Part shown: one piece after another, positions 16,930 to 26,708 of the stretch | Layout: the number at the start of each line of letters is the position of its first letter | Numbering within the stretch: position 1 is the stretch's first letter | Source: Butyrivibrio proteoclasticus | GTDB lineage: Bacteria; Bacillota; Clostridia; Lachnospirales; Lachnospiraceae | Direction of reading: 5' to 3' | Assembly (NCBI RefSeq): GCF_900115735.1 | Contig: NZ_FOXO01000012.1 | Coordinates: 54,532-118,531 of the forward strand | DNA length: 64,000 nt | Program-made: the position numbers and the translations under genes | The notes under the pieces: model-generated | Databases searched by the model: none | What the model saw: the letters and a program-made list of their open reading frames with translations, nothing else | What the model was told of the DNA's origin: nothing

Positions 16930-19335
16930 TTAATCATTTTTCTTGATGAAAATTAATGTATGCAATATAAGGCCTCCCAGTATCAACAGTCCGATGATAG
17001 TCATAATAAGGCCGCTCTTAAAGCCTTCAGGCGTATATGTAACTCTTATCTCATGGCATCCGCCCTGAACAGGGATTGCCATAAGACCAAAATCTGCAGA
17101 CAAAATCTTTGTTTCTTTTCCATCTACAGTGCAGCTAAAGCCCTCTGTATAAGGCACTGAGAAAAATACAAGTGTATTATCAGGGAGCATTGCTGTCTTG
17201 GCAGTAAACCCATAAGTATCAGTTACAAAACTCTCACAGGAAGTTGCAGCTCTTTTATCACATTCAAGTTCAAAATCATAGTAAGAGAAGTCATCTTCCA
17301 TGAGATCTTCGGCTGTAAGTTCTGTCACAGCAAGTGAATCACCATATTCAAGCGCCACTTCATCAGGTATTATAAGAACTCTTGAAAGATCAAGGTCATG
17401 GTCATCAGCGTTTAAATCGCTCCACTCTGACTCGGTGATATAGTATTCATAAGTAAAACCCATAGGAATGAAATTCTGATTCGTAAAAATATCAAATCCG
17501 TCCTGAGTATCAAGATAAGTATAGCCTTCTGTTCCTTCTCCATTGGCATATACTCTGTTCTTACTGATCTCAGCATTTTCAAAATAATATCTCGCAGAAA
17601 GAATAGCCCTTGCTCCTGCTCTTGAAACCGGGATGTTGGTCTCAACAGTTCTTGTGATTCCGAGTGTTCCATCGAGGAAATCAAAGATTTCGGAAGGAAC
17701 TGTACTTAAAAAGCAATGAATTGAAGGCATCCCCCAGACAATATCATAGTTAGTGGATGTTGAATCAACCTCTCCTCTGCAAAAATCACTCTGATCAACA
17801 CTTACTTTATTAAAGAGCATCTGCTCCTGCCACATTTTTTTGCCCCTGTCACTGATGATAGAGCTGCCATTTTTAACAGGTATGAATGTAGCAAGAATAC
17901 AACTGCAGATAACAACAAATAAAACGACAACATCTCTTATCTTTATCAGTGAATGATCCTTGTCGAATTTAACCTTCTTTGGCAATACAAAAACTGTCAG
18001 CAAAAGGAAAAAGCTAAGAATTGCTGTTCCAAGCACATCCCTCAGGAATATTGTATTATTCTCCGTCATGTTAAACATGACCATCTCACCACTGTCATTT
18101 TTAGACGGAAAGAAATATACGAGAATAAAAAACATAAACATAAGCACCGCTGCCACTGCGCCTTTTTTCAACTGAGGAGACTTTCCCCTTTGAGCAGCCT
18201 GCGCTGTCATAAGACACATCAACAGAATTGGCATGTAAAACCAGCGCGCATAGTATGAACTGTTAAACATTGAAAATGCAGCGTTAAAAACAGGTATAAA
18301 TGCAATCACTCCGCAGATTATCAGCATTGTCTTTTCCCAGTTGTGCTTCTTTTTGTTTAAAAGAAAATACGCAATAACTCCAGATAATCCAAACAGAGGC
18401 AAATATGCAGCAAGTGATGCATTCTTAACAGTTCCTGTGTAGAAAAGAGTTCCTTTACCAATAATGTCAGGAAGCATTGAAAGACTCTTTACTATATCCC
18501 AGAGAAGCTTCTCGCTCGGATAGACCAGGATATCATAGCCATTTATGTAATTATCAAGTCTTGAATTACCTTGGATACCTGCAAAAGCCTGCAACAGGAA
18601 AAATCCGGAAATCAAAACACCAAGCACTCCACTAAGGAGAGCTCTGAAGAAAAGTGTTATGACATGTTTTACAGTGTTACCCTTTATGTATCTGACCACA
18701 AAGTACAGAACCATATATACGACCTGTCCAAAGAAGAAATAGTAATTCACAACAGACATAAAAGCTGTCATAAGAGCAAAAAAGATGAATCTCTTATACT
18801 TATTTTTGCCCTCAGCCGCCATGAGTTCTTCAAAGCAAAGAAGGAAAAGCGGGAAAAAAGCAACCGCATCAGTAAAATGGTTGAATACTATATTGCAGGC
18901 ATTAAATCCGGAAAATGCATACAAATATCCGCCAATCATCGCATACGTATATTTATATACGTATCTCTCAATGTATAGATATGCGCATGTAGCCGCTGTG
19001 GCATATTTAAGTGCCATAAGGAATGGCATAAGATATGGAATTGCGTTTTCAGGAAAAAGAACTGATATCCAAAAGAACGGACTCCCCCAAAGATAAAAGG
19101 CAAAGTCTCCAAACATGGTCCCGCCAAGATCTATATTCCAGTTCCAGAAAAACTCTCCGCTCCTTACAGCTCTATGGGCCGCAATATAAAACGGAACCTG
19201 TTGAACATTATAGTCACCGTAATAAAAAAAGGGCAGACCTCTTGAAATCAAAATAGGCAAAATAGCTAGCACGTACATCAAAAACGCGCTCAAAAACATT
19301 ACTACAGGAGTATAATACTTCTTTTTTTCAGACAT
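16930..19335 (-). CDS. YfhO family multi-pass membrane protein
   Basis: The 801-residue protein has about a dozen hydrophobic segments followed by a large C-terminal extracytoplasmic region and one last membrane helix before KKND. The N-terminal loop with GDYNVQQVPFY and WNWNIDLGG is typical of YfhO/GT-C-like proteins. In Bacillus YfhO is implicated in glycosylating lipoteichoic acid with CsbB-type transferases. The ATG at 19333-19335 is used: it lies downstream of the ilvC terminator and follows GAGGA, whereas the longer frame runs through that terminator. The function here is inferred from the family. Confidence 0.85.
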   Translation of the reverse strand: MSEKKKYYTPVVMFLSAFLMYVLAILPILISRGLPFFYYGDYNVQQVPFYIAAHRAVRSGEFFWNWNIDLGGTMFGDFAFYLWGSPFFWISVLFPENAIPYLMPFLMALKYATAATCAYLYIERYVYKYTYAMIGGYLYAFSGFNACNIVFNHFTDAVAFFPLFLLCFEELMAAEGKNKYKRFIFFALMTAFMSVVNYYFFFGQVVYMVLYFVVRYIKGNTVKHVITLFFRALLSGVLGVLISGFFLLQAFAGIQGNSRLDNYINGYDILVYPSEKLLWDIVKSLSMLPDIIGKGTLFYTGTVKNASLAAYLPLFGLSGVIAYFLLNKKKHNWEKTMLIICGVIAFIPVFNAAFSMFNSSYYARWFYMPILLMCLMTAQAAQRGKSPQLKKGAVAAVLMFMFFILVYFFPSKNDSGEMVMFNMTENNTIFLRDVLGTAILSFFLLLTVFVLPKKVKFDKDHSLIKIRDVVVLFVVICSCILATFIPVKNGSSIISDRGKKMWQEQMLFNKVSVDQSDFCRGEVDSTSTNYDIVWGMPSIHCFLSTVPSEIFDFLDGTLGITRTVETNIPVSRAGARAILSARYYFENAEISKNRVYANGEGTEGYTYLDTQDGFDIFTNQNFIPMGFTYEYYITESEWSDLNADDHDLDLSRVLIIPDEVALEYGDSLAVTELTAEDLMEDDFSYYDFELECDKRAATSCESFVTDTYGFTAKTAMLPDNTLVFFSVPYTEGFSCTVDGKETKILSADFGLMAIPVQGGCHEIRVTYTPEGFKSGLIMTIIGLLILGGLILHTLIFIKKND

Positions 19336-19355
19336 TTTTTCATAATCCTCATCAA

Positions 19356-19393
19356 ATAAAAAATAGAAAGAGTACCGCGAGGCGATACCCTTT
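19356..19393 (-). terminator. Intrinsic terminator behind ilvC
   Basis: On the minus strand arms 19382-19393 and 19367-19378 pair over 12 positions, two as G-U wobbles, around a three-base loop. They are followed by CTATTTTTTATTT. This also fixes the downstream yfhO start. Confidence 0.85.
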
Positions 19394-19464
19394 CTATCAT
19401 AGTCTAATTTATGAACATTTTCAAATAAATGGCCCATAACCCCGTCACTAAGGTCCATTTGCAG

Positions 19465-20505
<1,041 letters not shown>

Positions 20506-20541
20506 CTACTATCTTGATATATTGAAAATTGAATAATCAAA

Positions 20542-21045
20542 TTATTCGTCTAAATAAATAACGTTATCTGTGCCTCGCCCAAGACCGGCAATTCCCGTTC
20601 TGGCAAGTTCAAGAATCTCATAGCCTTCAAGGAGCTTAAGGAAAGCATCAACTTTTGACTGACTACCTGTTATCTCTATTATCACTGAATCAATGCTGAC
20701 ATCAACAATGTTGCCTCTGAAAATATTTGCAGTAGCAAGAATACTCTGTCTCTTGTCCGCCTCTGCTCTTACCTTAACAAGAGCAAGCTCTCTGTATACG
20801 CTGTCCTTAGGTAAAAGCTCATGAATATCTCTTACGTCAACAAGCTTACTAACCTGTTTTTCAATCTGCTCCAGTATCACATCATCCCCTGATGCCACAA
20901 TTGTGATTCTGGTAAATCTTGGATCTGCAGTGGTTCCTGCAGTTATACTCTCAATGTTATATCCTCGCCTGGAAAAAAGACCAGATATCCTGGAAAGAGT
21001 TCCCGGATTATTATCAACCAGTAATTGAAAGACTTTTTTTTGCAT
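20542..21045 (-). CDS. ilvN: Acetolactate synthase small (regulatory) subunit, copy 1
   Basis: The 167-residue protein has an N-terminal ACT domain (FQLLVDNNPGTLSRISGLFSRRGYNI) that binds valine for feedback control of IlvB, and the C-terminal ALS-small domain ending ELARTGIAGLGRG. It precedes ilvC and has its own promoter. A second paralogue is encoded at 22071-22553 next to ilvB. The two differ at many positions, so they may respond to different effectors or partner with different large subunits. ilvH would be an equally valid symbol. Confidence 0.93.
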   Translation of the reverse strand: MQKKVFQLLVDNNPGTLSRISGLFSRRGYNIESITAGTTADPRFTRITIVASGDDVILEQIEKQVSKLVDVRDIHELLPKDSVYRELALVKVRAEADKRQSILATANIFRGNIVDVSIDSVIIEITGSQSKVDAFLKLLEGYEILELARTGIAGLGRGTDNVIYLDE

Positions 21046-21118
21046 TTTGTGCTCCTTTTCAAGTCTTACTTATATGCATTTAAGATCACGGCCTAGAATT
21101 TTTAACCGATAATATCAA

Positions 21119-21146
21119 ATTATACTCCTCTAATGTACCACGTCAA
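21119..21146 (-). promoter_or_regulatory. Strong promoter of ilvN-ilvC
   Basis: TTGACG (21141-21146) and a perfect TATAAT (21119-21124) are separated by 16 bases on the minus strand, about 75 bases upstream of ilvN. The leader is too short for a T-box, and no leader peptide rich in Leu/Ile/Val codons was seen. Confidence 0.82.
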
Positions 21147-21244
21147 CAACTTTTTCTTTTAGGCTTTAAACTTGCACTATTTTACAGCATTAAAGTATTT
21201 ATTGCAATCATTTTTAATTTTGCATCGGATTTTTAGGTTTAAAC

Positions 21245-21290
21245 AAAAAAAGATGGTCTTTCACACCTTTTTAATGTGAAAAACCATCTT
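21245..21290 (-). terminator. Intrinsic terminator behind the secreted protein gene
   Basis: Arms around 21250-21265 and 21275-21290 form a long stem (AAGATGG with CCATCTT at its base), followed on the minus strand by TTTTTT. Confidence 0.87.
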
Positions 21291-21314
21291 TAAGATCAAA
21301 GTATTATTTTTGTA

Positions 21315-21953
21315 TTATTTCATACCTGCAATATAGTAGCTGAATGAATCATAAACCTGATTCGTATGGAAATATGCTGTTGTTTTTTCACCGGCTTTAA
21401 GATAATCTCCGGTATTACCAAGATAACTTTCAGCAAAATCAACGATTTCGTTCTTGTAGTAATATACAACTACTGCACTACCTGATACTGTTTCGCTACT
21501 TGTATTTGTAACATAAACTTCTACATTACCATTTCCAGCGTCATATGCTTTAGCATCAAGGGAACTTCCTGCTGCTTTAACACCGTATTCGCCTAATTTT
21601 CTGTTTACAAAAAGATCATAGTCATAATTTGTTGCTGATGCTGAATTTGGGAATACTCCTACAAGCATATATATTTCGCCCGGAGCCAGTATAAATACAT
21701 CATCCTCAGCATTTGTCTCCATTACTTTGCCGCTTGCATCAATAGAAATAGCATCCATTGAAACTGCTGTATCTACGCTATTTGTATTTGTAACTTCAAC
21801 CAGAAGATACATATTTCCGTCATCAAAAGTTGCAGAATATTCTTTGCCGACAACAATACCATCAACAGAGCCGGAGGCAAAAGCTGTGGTATAAACTCCG
21901 ATAAGCATGGTAGCAACAAGCATAATAGCCAAACTTACTCTTATTTTCTTCAT
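21315..21953 (-). CDS. Secreted protein of unknown function with two beta-sandwich-like repeats
   Basis: The 212-residue protein begins with a clear signal peptide (MKKIRVSLAIMLVATMLIG, cleavage probably after AFA near residue 26). The mature part holds two similar stretches, each with a VEVTNTNS/VYVTNTSS motif followed by alternating hydrophobic residues (about 50-110 and 140-200). This resembles the FxLYD-type extracellular beta folds of Firmicutes, which bind or shield at the cell surface; the assignment is only by pattern. No anchor is visible, so it is probably released. It is transcribed alone between a promoter and a terminator. Confidence 0.75.
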   Translation of the reverse strand: MKKIRVSLAIMLVATMLIGVYTTAFASGSVDGIVVGKEYSATFDDGNMYLLVEVTNTNSVDTAVSMDAISIDASGKVMETNAEDDVFILAPGEIYMLVGVFPNSASATNYDYDLFVNRKLGEYGVKAAGSSLDAKAYDAGNGNVEVYVTNTSSETVSGSAVVVYYYKNEIVDFAESYLGNTGDYLKAGEKTTAYFHTNQVYDSFSYYIAGMK

Positions 21954-21985
21954 AACGATTCTCCTTTTAACATAGGGGTTAGCGT

Positions 21986-22022
21986 GTATACAAAGTATAC
22001 ATTATCGGTTTGCCGCTTTGAA
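21986..22022 (-). promoter_or_regulatory. Promoter with GTATAC direct/inverted repeat
   Basis: TTCAAA (22017-22022) and TATACT (21994-21999) are spaced by 17 bases upstream of the secreted-protein gene. The -10 is embedded in GTATAC-AAA-GTATAC (21986-22000), two copies of a self-complementary hexamer three bases apart, which could be an operator. Confidence 0.55.
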
Positions 22023-22045
22023 TTAAACACTGGTTAAATCATTAT

Positions 22046-22077
22046 AAAAAAACAGTAAAGTCCTAAAGCTTTACTGT
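22046..22077 (-). terminator. Terminator overlapping the ilvN copy 2 stop codon
   Basis: ACAGTAAAG (22052-22060) pairs with CTTTACTGT (22069-22077). The stop codon (22071-22073) lies inside the stem, and on the minus strand TTTTTTT follows. This closes the long run of closely spaced genes that begins at atpB. Confidence 0.87.
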
Positions 22078-22553
22078 TCCTTGCATTTCGTAAGAGCAAC
22101 AGTCCCTGTTCGTGCTATTTCAACTATGCTCACACTCTTAAGCATCTCTATGAATAATTCTATTCTCTCTGATGTATCACATATCTGTATTACCATCATA
22201 TTTTTTGACATATCAACGATAGAAGCACCCATGATCTGGCAGTTCTCCATGATATCTCTTCTGTTATCCCTGTTGTACTTAACCTTGATAAGCATAAGCT
22301 CTCTGTTGATACTCATGCTCTCCTTAAAAGTCTTAACCTTAATAACATCAATCTTTTTATTAAGCTGTTTTTCAATCTGTTCAATAGTGCGCTCATCACC
22401 TGTAGAAACAATAGTCATGCAGGAAACGCTTCTATCAGCAGTTTCACCAACAACCAGCGAATCAATATTGAAATTTCTTCTTGAGAAAAGACCTGCCACT
22501 TTAGAAAGCACACCTGCCCTGTTTTCTACAAGAACCGAATATATTCTTTTCAT
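22071..22553 (-). CDS. ilvN: Acetolactate synthase small subunit, copy 2
   Basis: The 160-residue ACT-domain protein begins MKRIYSVLVENRAGVLSKVAGLF and has NFNIDSLVVGETADRSVSCMTIV and the end VEIARTGTVALTK. It lies 23 bases downstream of ilvB, so it is the likely cognate regulatory subunit. It is a second ilvN/ilvH-type gene in the window, clearly diverged from copy 1. Both keep the glycine-rich ACT effector loop region. Confidence 0.92.
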   Translation of the reverse strand: MKRIYSVLVENRAGVLSKVAGLFSRRNFNIDSLVVGETADRSVSCMTIVSTGDERTIEQIEKQLNKKIDVIKVKTFKESMSINRELMLIKVKYNRDNRRDIMENCQIMGASIVDMSKNMMVIQICDTSERIELFIEMLKSVSIVEIARTGTVALTKCKEQ

Positions 22554-22576
22554 GTTAAGTTACCTTTCCCCATCAC

Positions 22577-24202
22577 TTATCTGGTAAGCGCCATAGGATC
22601 AACAATTACTTCCATAAGACCTGACTTATCATCCTTTAAAAACTCTTTCAGGCTTGCATCAATGTCACTTTTTCCGTCTAACCTTATATAATCCATCCCA
22701 TAAGCTTTTGCTATAAGTGACAGATCCGGATCACCGGAAAGTTCTACCATTGAATAATGATCATCATAAGTATAATGCTGATGTTCTCTCACCATTCCAA
22801 GATATCCGTTTTTCATAACAATTATCTTAACCGGTATTTCATACTGGCGCATTGTAGCCAGTTCCATCATGGACATTTGGAAAGCGCCATCTCCAATCAC
22901 AGCTAAAACCTGCTTTTTCCTATCCGCAAGTTTAGCCCCCATAGCAGCCGGAATTGAATATCCCATAGTTCCCATACCACCGGAAGTCAAAAATCTGCCG
23001 TCACGCACCTTAAAGTACGAACATGACCACATCTGATTCTGTCCTACGTCAGCAACATATATACAGTCCCTACTTACCTCTTCAGAAAGCCTGTTTATAA
23101 AAAATTCCGGATCAACAAAGCCTTCACCTGCAGGCTTTCTATCTATATGCATTTCCTTTTTGTATTTTAAAAGAAGATTGACCCACTCGTCATGATCATC
23201 TGCATGATCATCCTGCTCAAGAAAATCCGCAAAAATGTGCTTTATATCACCTACAAGAGGAATCGTCGGTCCAACATTTTTGCCTATTTCAGCAGGATCG
23301 ACATCTATATGTACCATAACCTTATTTTCAGTAATAAGATCAGGCCTGTTTACTGCACGGTCCGCAACTCTTGCTCCAACCATCAAAAGAAGATCTGACT
23401 CATTCATGGCTCTGTTAGCATAAGGAGCCCCGTTATTTCCGACCATTCCAAAATAAAGAGGATGCTCTGTCGGCATAACTCCAATACCCATCATGGTAGA
23501 TACAACCGGAACATTATTAAGTTCAGCAAACTTAACAATCTCGCTGGTAGCTCCACTTAAATGGACACCGCCACCGACGCAGATGATAGGTTTCTTTGCC
23601 TTCTCAACCTCTTTTATGACTTTTCTGATCTGAACAATATTTCCCTTTACAGTTGGCTTATATGAGCGCATGGAGATTGTTTCAGGATAAGAAAACTTTC
23701 CTGAAAACTCCGCAGTCTGAACATCAAAAGGAATATCAATAAGTACAGGTCCTCTTCTTCCACTATTGGCAATATAGAAGGCTTCTTTGAATATTCTCGG
23801 AATATCATTCACATCCCTTACAAGGTAACTGTACTTAACAAAAGACTCCACAGCACCGGTGATATCCGCTTCCTGAAAAACATCGCTTCCAATCATATCA
23901 CTATTTACCTGACCGGTAATAGCAACAAGCGGAATGGAGTCAGCATATGCTGTAGCGATACCTGTGATAAGGTTTGTGGCGCCGGGGCCTGAAGTTACGG
24001 CACACACTCCGACTTTACCACTTATTCGCGCATATCCGCTGGCACAATGAGCAGCATTCTGCTCTGTTCTTATCAAAACCCTTTTTATATCAGTCTTTAG
24101 CATTTCATTCCAAAAGGGGTCAATTGCAACTCCTGAATAACCAAAGATAACTTCTGTTTTTTCCTGTAACAGGCATTTAACTATTGCTTCAGCTCCAATC
24201 AT
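22577..24202 (-). CDS. ilvB: Acetolactate synthase large (catalytic) subunit
   Basis: The 541-residue ThDP enzyme condenses two pyruvates, or pyruvate and 2-oxobutyrate. It has the catalytic glutamate (E47 in RTEQNAAHCASGYAR), GVCAVTSGPGATN, the ThDP-Mg motif running from GDGAFQMSMMELAT to MKNGYLGMVREHQ, and RRGPVLIDIP. The start follows GAGGAG. It is 24 bases behind metH and 23 bases before ilvN copy 2. At about 541 residues it is a little shorter than typical ALS proteins (about 560-570), mainly at the C-terminus. Confidence 0.94.
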   Translation of the reverse strand: MIGAEAIVKCLLQEKTEVIFGYSGVAIDPFWNEMLKTDIKRVLIRTEQNAAHCASGYARISGKVGVCAVTSGPGATNLITGIATAYADSIPLVAITGQVNSDMIGSDVFQEADITGAVESFVKYSYLVRDVNDIPRIFKEAFYIANSGRRGPVLIDIPFDVQTAEFSGKFSYPETISMRSYKPTVKGNIVQIRKVIKEVEKAKKPIICVGGGVHLSGATSEIVKFAELNNVPVVSTMMGIGVMPTEHPLYFGMVGNNGAPYANRAMNESDLLLMVGARVADRAVNRPDLITENKVMVHIDVDPAEIGKNVGPTIPLVGDIKHIFADFLEQDDHADDHDEWVNLLLKYKKEMHIDRKPAGEGFVDPEFFINRLSEEVSRDCIYVADVGQNQMWSCSYFKVRDGRFLTSGGMGTMGYSIPAAMGAKLADRKKQVLAVIGDGAFQMSMMELATMRQYEIPVKIIVMKNGYLGMVREHQHYTYDDHYSMVELSGDPDLSLIAKAYGMDYIRLDGKSDIDASLKEFLKDDKSGLMEVIVDPMALTR

Positions 24203-24226
24203 ACAACGCTCCTCAAATACTTTTTA

Positions 24227-26695
24227 TCACTGATTGTCTTCGATATTAAGAATCTGTTTAACCACCCTGACAGCATCAGCTGCATCTGACGAATAGCCAT
24301 CTGCTCCTATTTCCTGGGCATAGTCCTCTGTCACAACTGCTCCGCCGATAATAATCTTGGAATCAAGTCCCTCCTTGTGGGCCAGATCCACCACATTTTT
24401 CATTTCTTTCATAGTGGTTGTCATAAGTGCAGAAAGGGCTATAATGCTGGCATCATTCTCTCTGGCTGCATTTATTATTGCCTCTTTTGGTACATCTTTC
24501 CCAAGGTCAATAACGTTAAAACCATAATTTTTTAGCATCAGTGCCACAAGATTTTTACCGATATCATGGATGTCGCCATGAACAGTGGCAATAACAACTG
24601 AAGGAAGCTTTTTACCCGTAGTCTCATCACCCTTTAAAAGCGGCTCTAAGATTCCTATTGAAAGTTTCATAGCCTCAGCTCCTGATATCAGTTGCGGAAG
24701 AAAGAACTTTCCTTTATCAAAAAGATCTCCAACTTCGTTTATCGCCGGCATCAGAACCTCATCAAGGATAATCCTTGGTTCTATTCCTCTATCAAGCGCA
24801 ATCTGCGTATCTTTTACGATAGTTCTCTTCGATCCTTTTAAGACATCTGCCTTTATTATAGCAAGAATATCATCATTATTTGTAGACGCTGATTTATCCA
24901 CTTTTTCAGCGCTCGTTTTGGTAGCGTTTTTATCCTCTTTTGTTTCCACAATGCGCTGCATTCTCTCAATATATCTGATATCAGCGCCTTCCTTATTACG
25001 TAAAAGATCTGATGCAAAAGCCGCATTTACAAGCATTTCCTGAGACGGATTGGCTATAGCCATAGTAAGTCCACGAGAAATCGCCATAGTTAAAAAGGCT
25101 GTATTTACATTCATTCTCTCAGGAAGTCCAAAAGAAATATTGGAGAGTCCGCAAACCGTTGCATATCCGTTCTCATGGCAAAAGCTTATGGTATCCAAAG
25201 TCTTTATGGCAGCTTCCCTGTCAGCACCAACAGTAGCCACCAGTCCATCAACCACGATATCTTCAAGATTCATTCCAATATCGTAAGCCATTTTTGACAA
25301 CTCTTTTATATTTCCTATCTTCTCCTCAGTTGTCTTTGGAAGTCCTTCCGGACTAAGAGGTAAAAGAATAAACATAGCTCCATACTTCCTGGCAAGTGGC
25401 AGGAACTGTTCAGCTTTGCCTTTTTCCAATGAGATGGAATTCATAAGGGCTCGTCCGGGATAAATCCTCAGGGCTGCCTCCATAACTTCGGCGCTGCTGG
25501 TATCTATGCAAAGCGGAAGTTCAGTCTGGGACATAACTTCCTCTAACACATTTAGCATCATTTCTTTTTCATCAATTCCGCTCATGCCCACATTAATATC
25601 GAGGATTGATGCGCCTTCCTGCTCCTGACTTCTTGCGAATTCAGAAACCATGGATAGATCCCCTTCCCGAAGAAGTGCCTGAAGTTTCTTTTTACCTGTG
25701 GGATTTATCCTTTCTCCCACTATCATAAAGTTTTCATCAAGACCAAAGGATAGGCTTTGTCTCTCCGATGAAAGATACCTTCTTCCAATCATTTTCCTTG
25801 GTATGTCTTTTGCAGGTAAATAGTCTGAATAACTTTCTTTTAAAGCTTTTATAAAAGCCGGAGTTGTCCCGCAGCATCCTCCAATCACGCTGGCACCAGC
25901 ATCAAGAAGACTTTTCATCTCCTTAACAAAAGTAGACTCGTCCATATCATACTCAGTATTTCCACTTTCATCAACGGAGGGCAGCCCCGCGTTGGGCTTT
26001 GCAATTATAGGAATACCGGTCACAGCAGCCATATTCCTTATGATTTCTTCCATCTTATCCGGGCCTGTAGAGCAATTTGCACCAATAGCACATGCTCCAA
26101 GTGCCTCCAAAGTAATAGCACTTGCAGAAGCATCTGACCCGTAAAGGGTCCTTCCGTCAGCCTCAAAAGTAAGAGTCACCATTACTGCAATATCAGAAAT
26201 TTCCTTGGCAGCAATAAGCGCTGCTCTGCACTCCTGAAGACTCATCATAGTCTCGACAACAATCACATCGCAGCCAGCTTTTTCAAGAATACCAATCTGT
26301 TCCTTGTATGTATCTATAAGTTCTTCAAAGCTTAAGTCCCCTATAGGCTGAAGCTGTTTTCCTGTCATGGTGATATCACCTGCCACAAGTGCTTTTCCAT
26401 CAGCAGCTTCTTTGGCAAGCCTGACAAGCTCAGTATTTATCTCTTCTATGTTGTCCTCAAGTCCATAGTCAGCAAGTTTTATCCTGTTGCCTGTAAAAGT
26501 AGGGGCATAGATTATATCCGCCCCTGCATCAACATAGTTTTTTTGAAGTCTAAACATTACATCTTTATGCTCAAGGATCCATTTTTCCGGGCATACACCA
26601 GCCGGCATTCCCGCTTTCATCAGGTTTGTACCCGTTGCCCCATCCAAAAAAACTATTTTTCCCTTAAACTTTTCTAAAAACTCTTCTCTTTTCAT
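24227..26695 (-). CDS. metH: Cobalamin-dependent methionine synthase lacking the activation domain
   Basis: The 822-residue protein contains four modules in order: homocysteine-binding barrel (about 1-300, with DGATGTNL and the zinc-site motif GGCCGTTP), pterin/methyl-tetrahydrofolate barrel (about 320-570, GERINPTGKKK), B12 cap helices (about 620-695), and B12-binding Rossmann domain (about 696-822) with GDIHDIGKN, whose histidine near 710 is the cobalt ligand. The AdoMet-binding reactivation domain of E. coli MetH is absent, which is usual in anaerobic Firmicutes. It is followed by ilvB after 24 bases. Confidence 0.94.
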   Translation of the reverse strand: MKREEFLEKFKGKIVFLDGATGTNLMKAGMPAGVCPEKWILEHKDVMFRLQKNYVDAGADIIYAPTFTGNRIKLADYGLEDNIEEINTELVRLAKEAADGKALVAGDITMTGKQLQPIGDLSFEELIDTYKEQIGILEKAGCDVIVVETMMSLQECRAALIAAKEISDIAVMVTLTFEADGRTLYGSDASASAITLEALGACAIGANCSTGPDKMEEIIRNMAAVTGIPIIAKPNAGLPSVDESGNTEYDMDESTFVKEMKSLLDAGASVIGGCCGTTPAFIKALKESYSDYLPAKDIPRKMIGRRYLSSERQSLSFGLDENFMIVGERINPTGKKKLQALLREGDLSMVSEFARSQEQEGASILDINVGMSGIDEKEMMLNVLEEVMSQTELPLCIDTSSAEVMEAALRIYPGRALMNSISLEKGKAEQFLPLARKYGAMFILLPLSPEGLPKTTEEKIGNIKELSKMAYDIGMNLEDIVVDGLVATVGADREAAIKTLDTISFCHENGYATVCGLSNISFGLPERMNVNTAFLTMAISRGLTMAIANPSQEMLVNAAFASDLLRNKEGADIRYIERMQRIVETKEDKNATKTSAEKVDKSASTNNDDILAIIKADVLKGSKRTIVKDTQIALDRGIEPRIILDEVLMPAINEVGDLFDKGKFFLPQLISGAEAMKLSIGILEPLLKGDETTGKKLPSVVIATVHGDIHDIGKNLVALMLKNYGFNVIDLGKDVPKEAIINAARENDASIIALSALMTTTMKEMKNVVDLAHKEGLDSKIIIGGAVVTEDYAQEIGADGYSSDAADAVRVVKQILNIEDNQ

Positions 26696-26708
26696 ACTGC
26701 TCTACCTT

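Noticed and set aside
19336..19458. Longer YfhO N-terminus
   Set aside because: The frame reads through the ilvC terminator; the downstream ATG has a ribosome binding site and a typical membrane-protein start.
21046..21240. T-box or leader-peptide attenuator in front of ilvN-ilvC
   Set aside because: The promoter leaves a leader of only about 75 bases, with no T-box motif, specifier hairpin or run of branched-chain codons.
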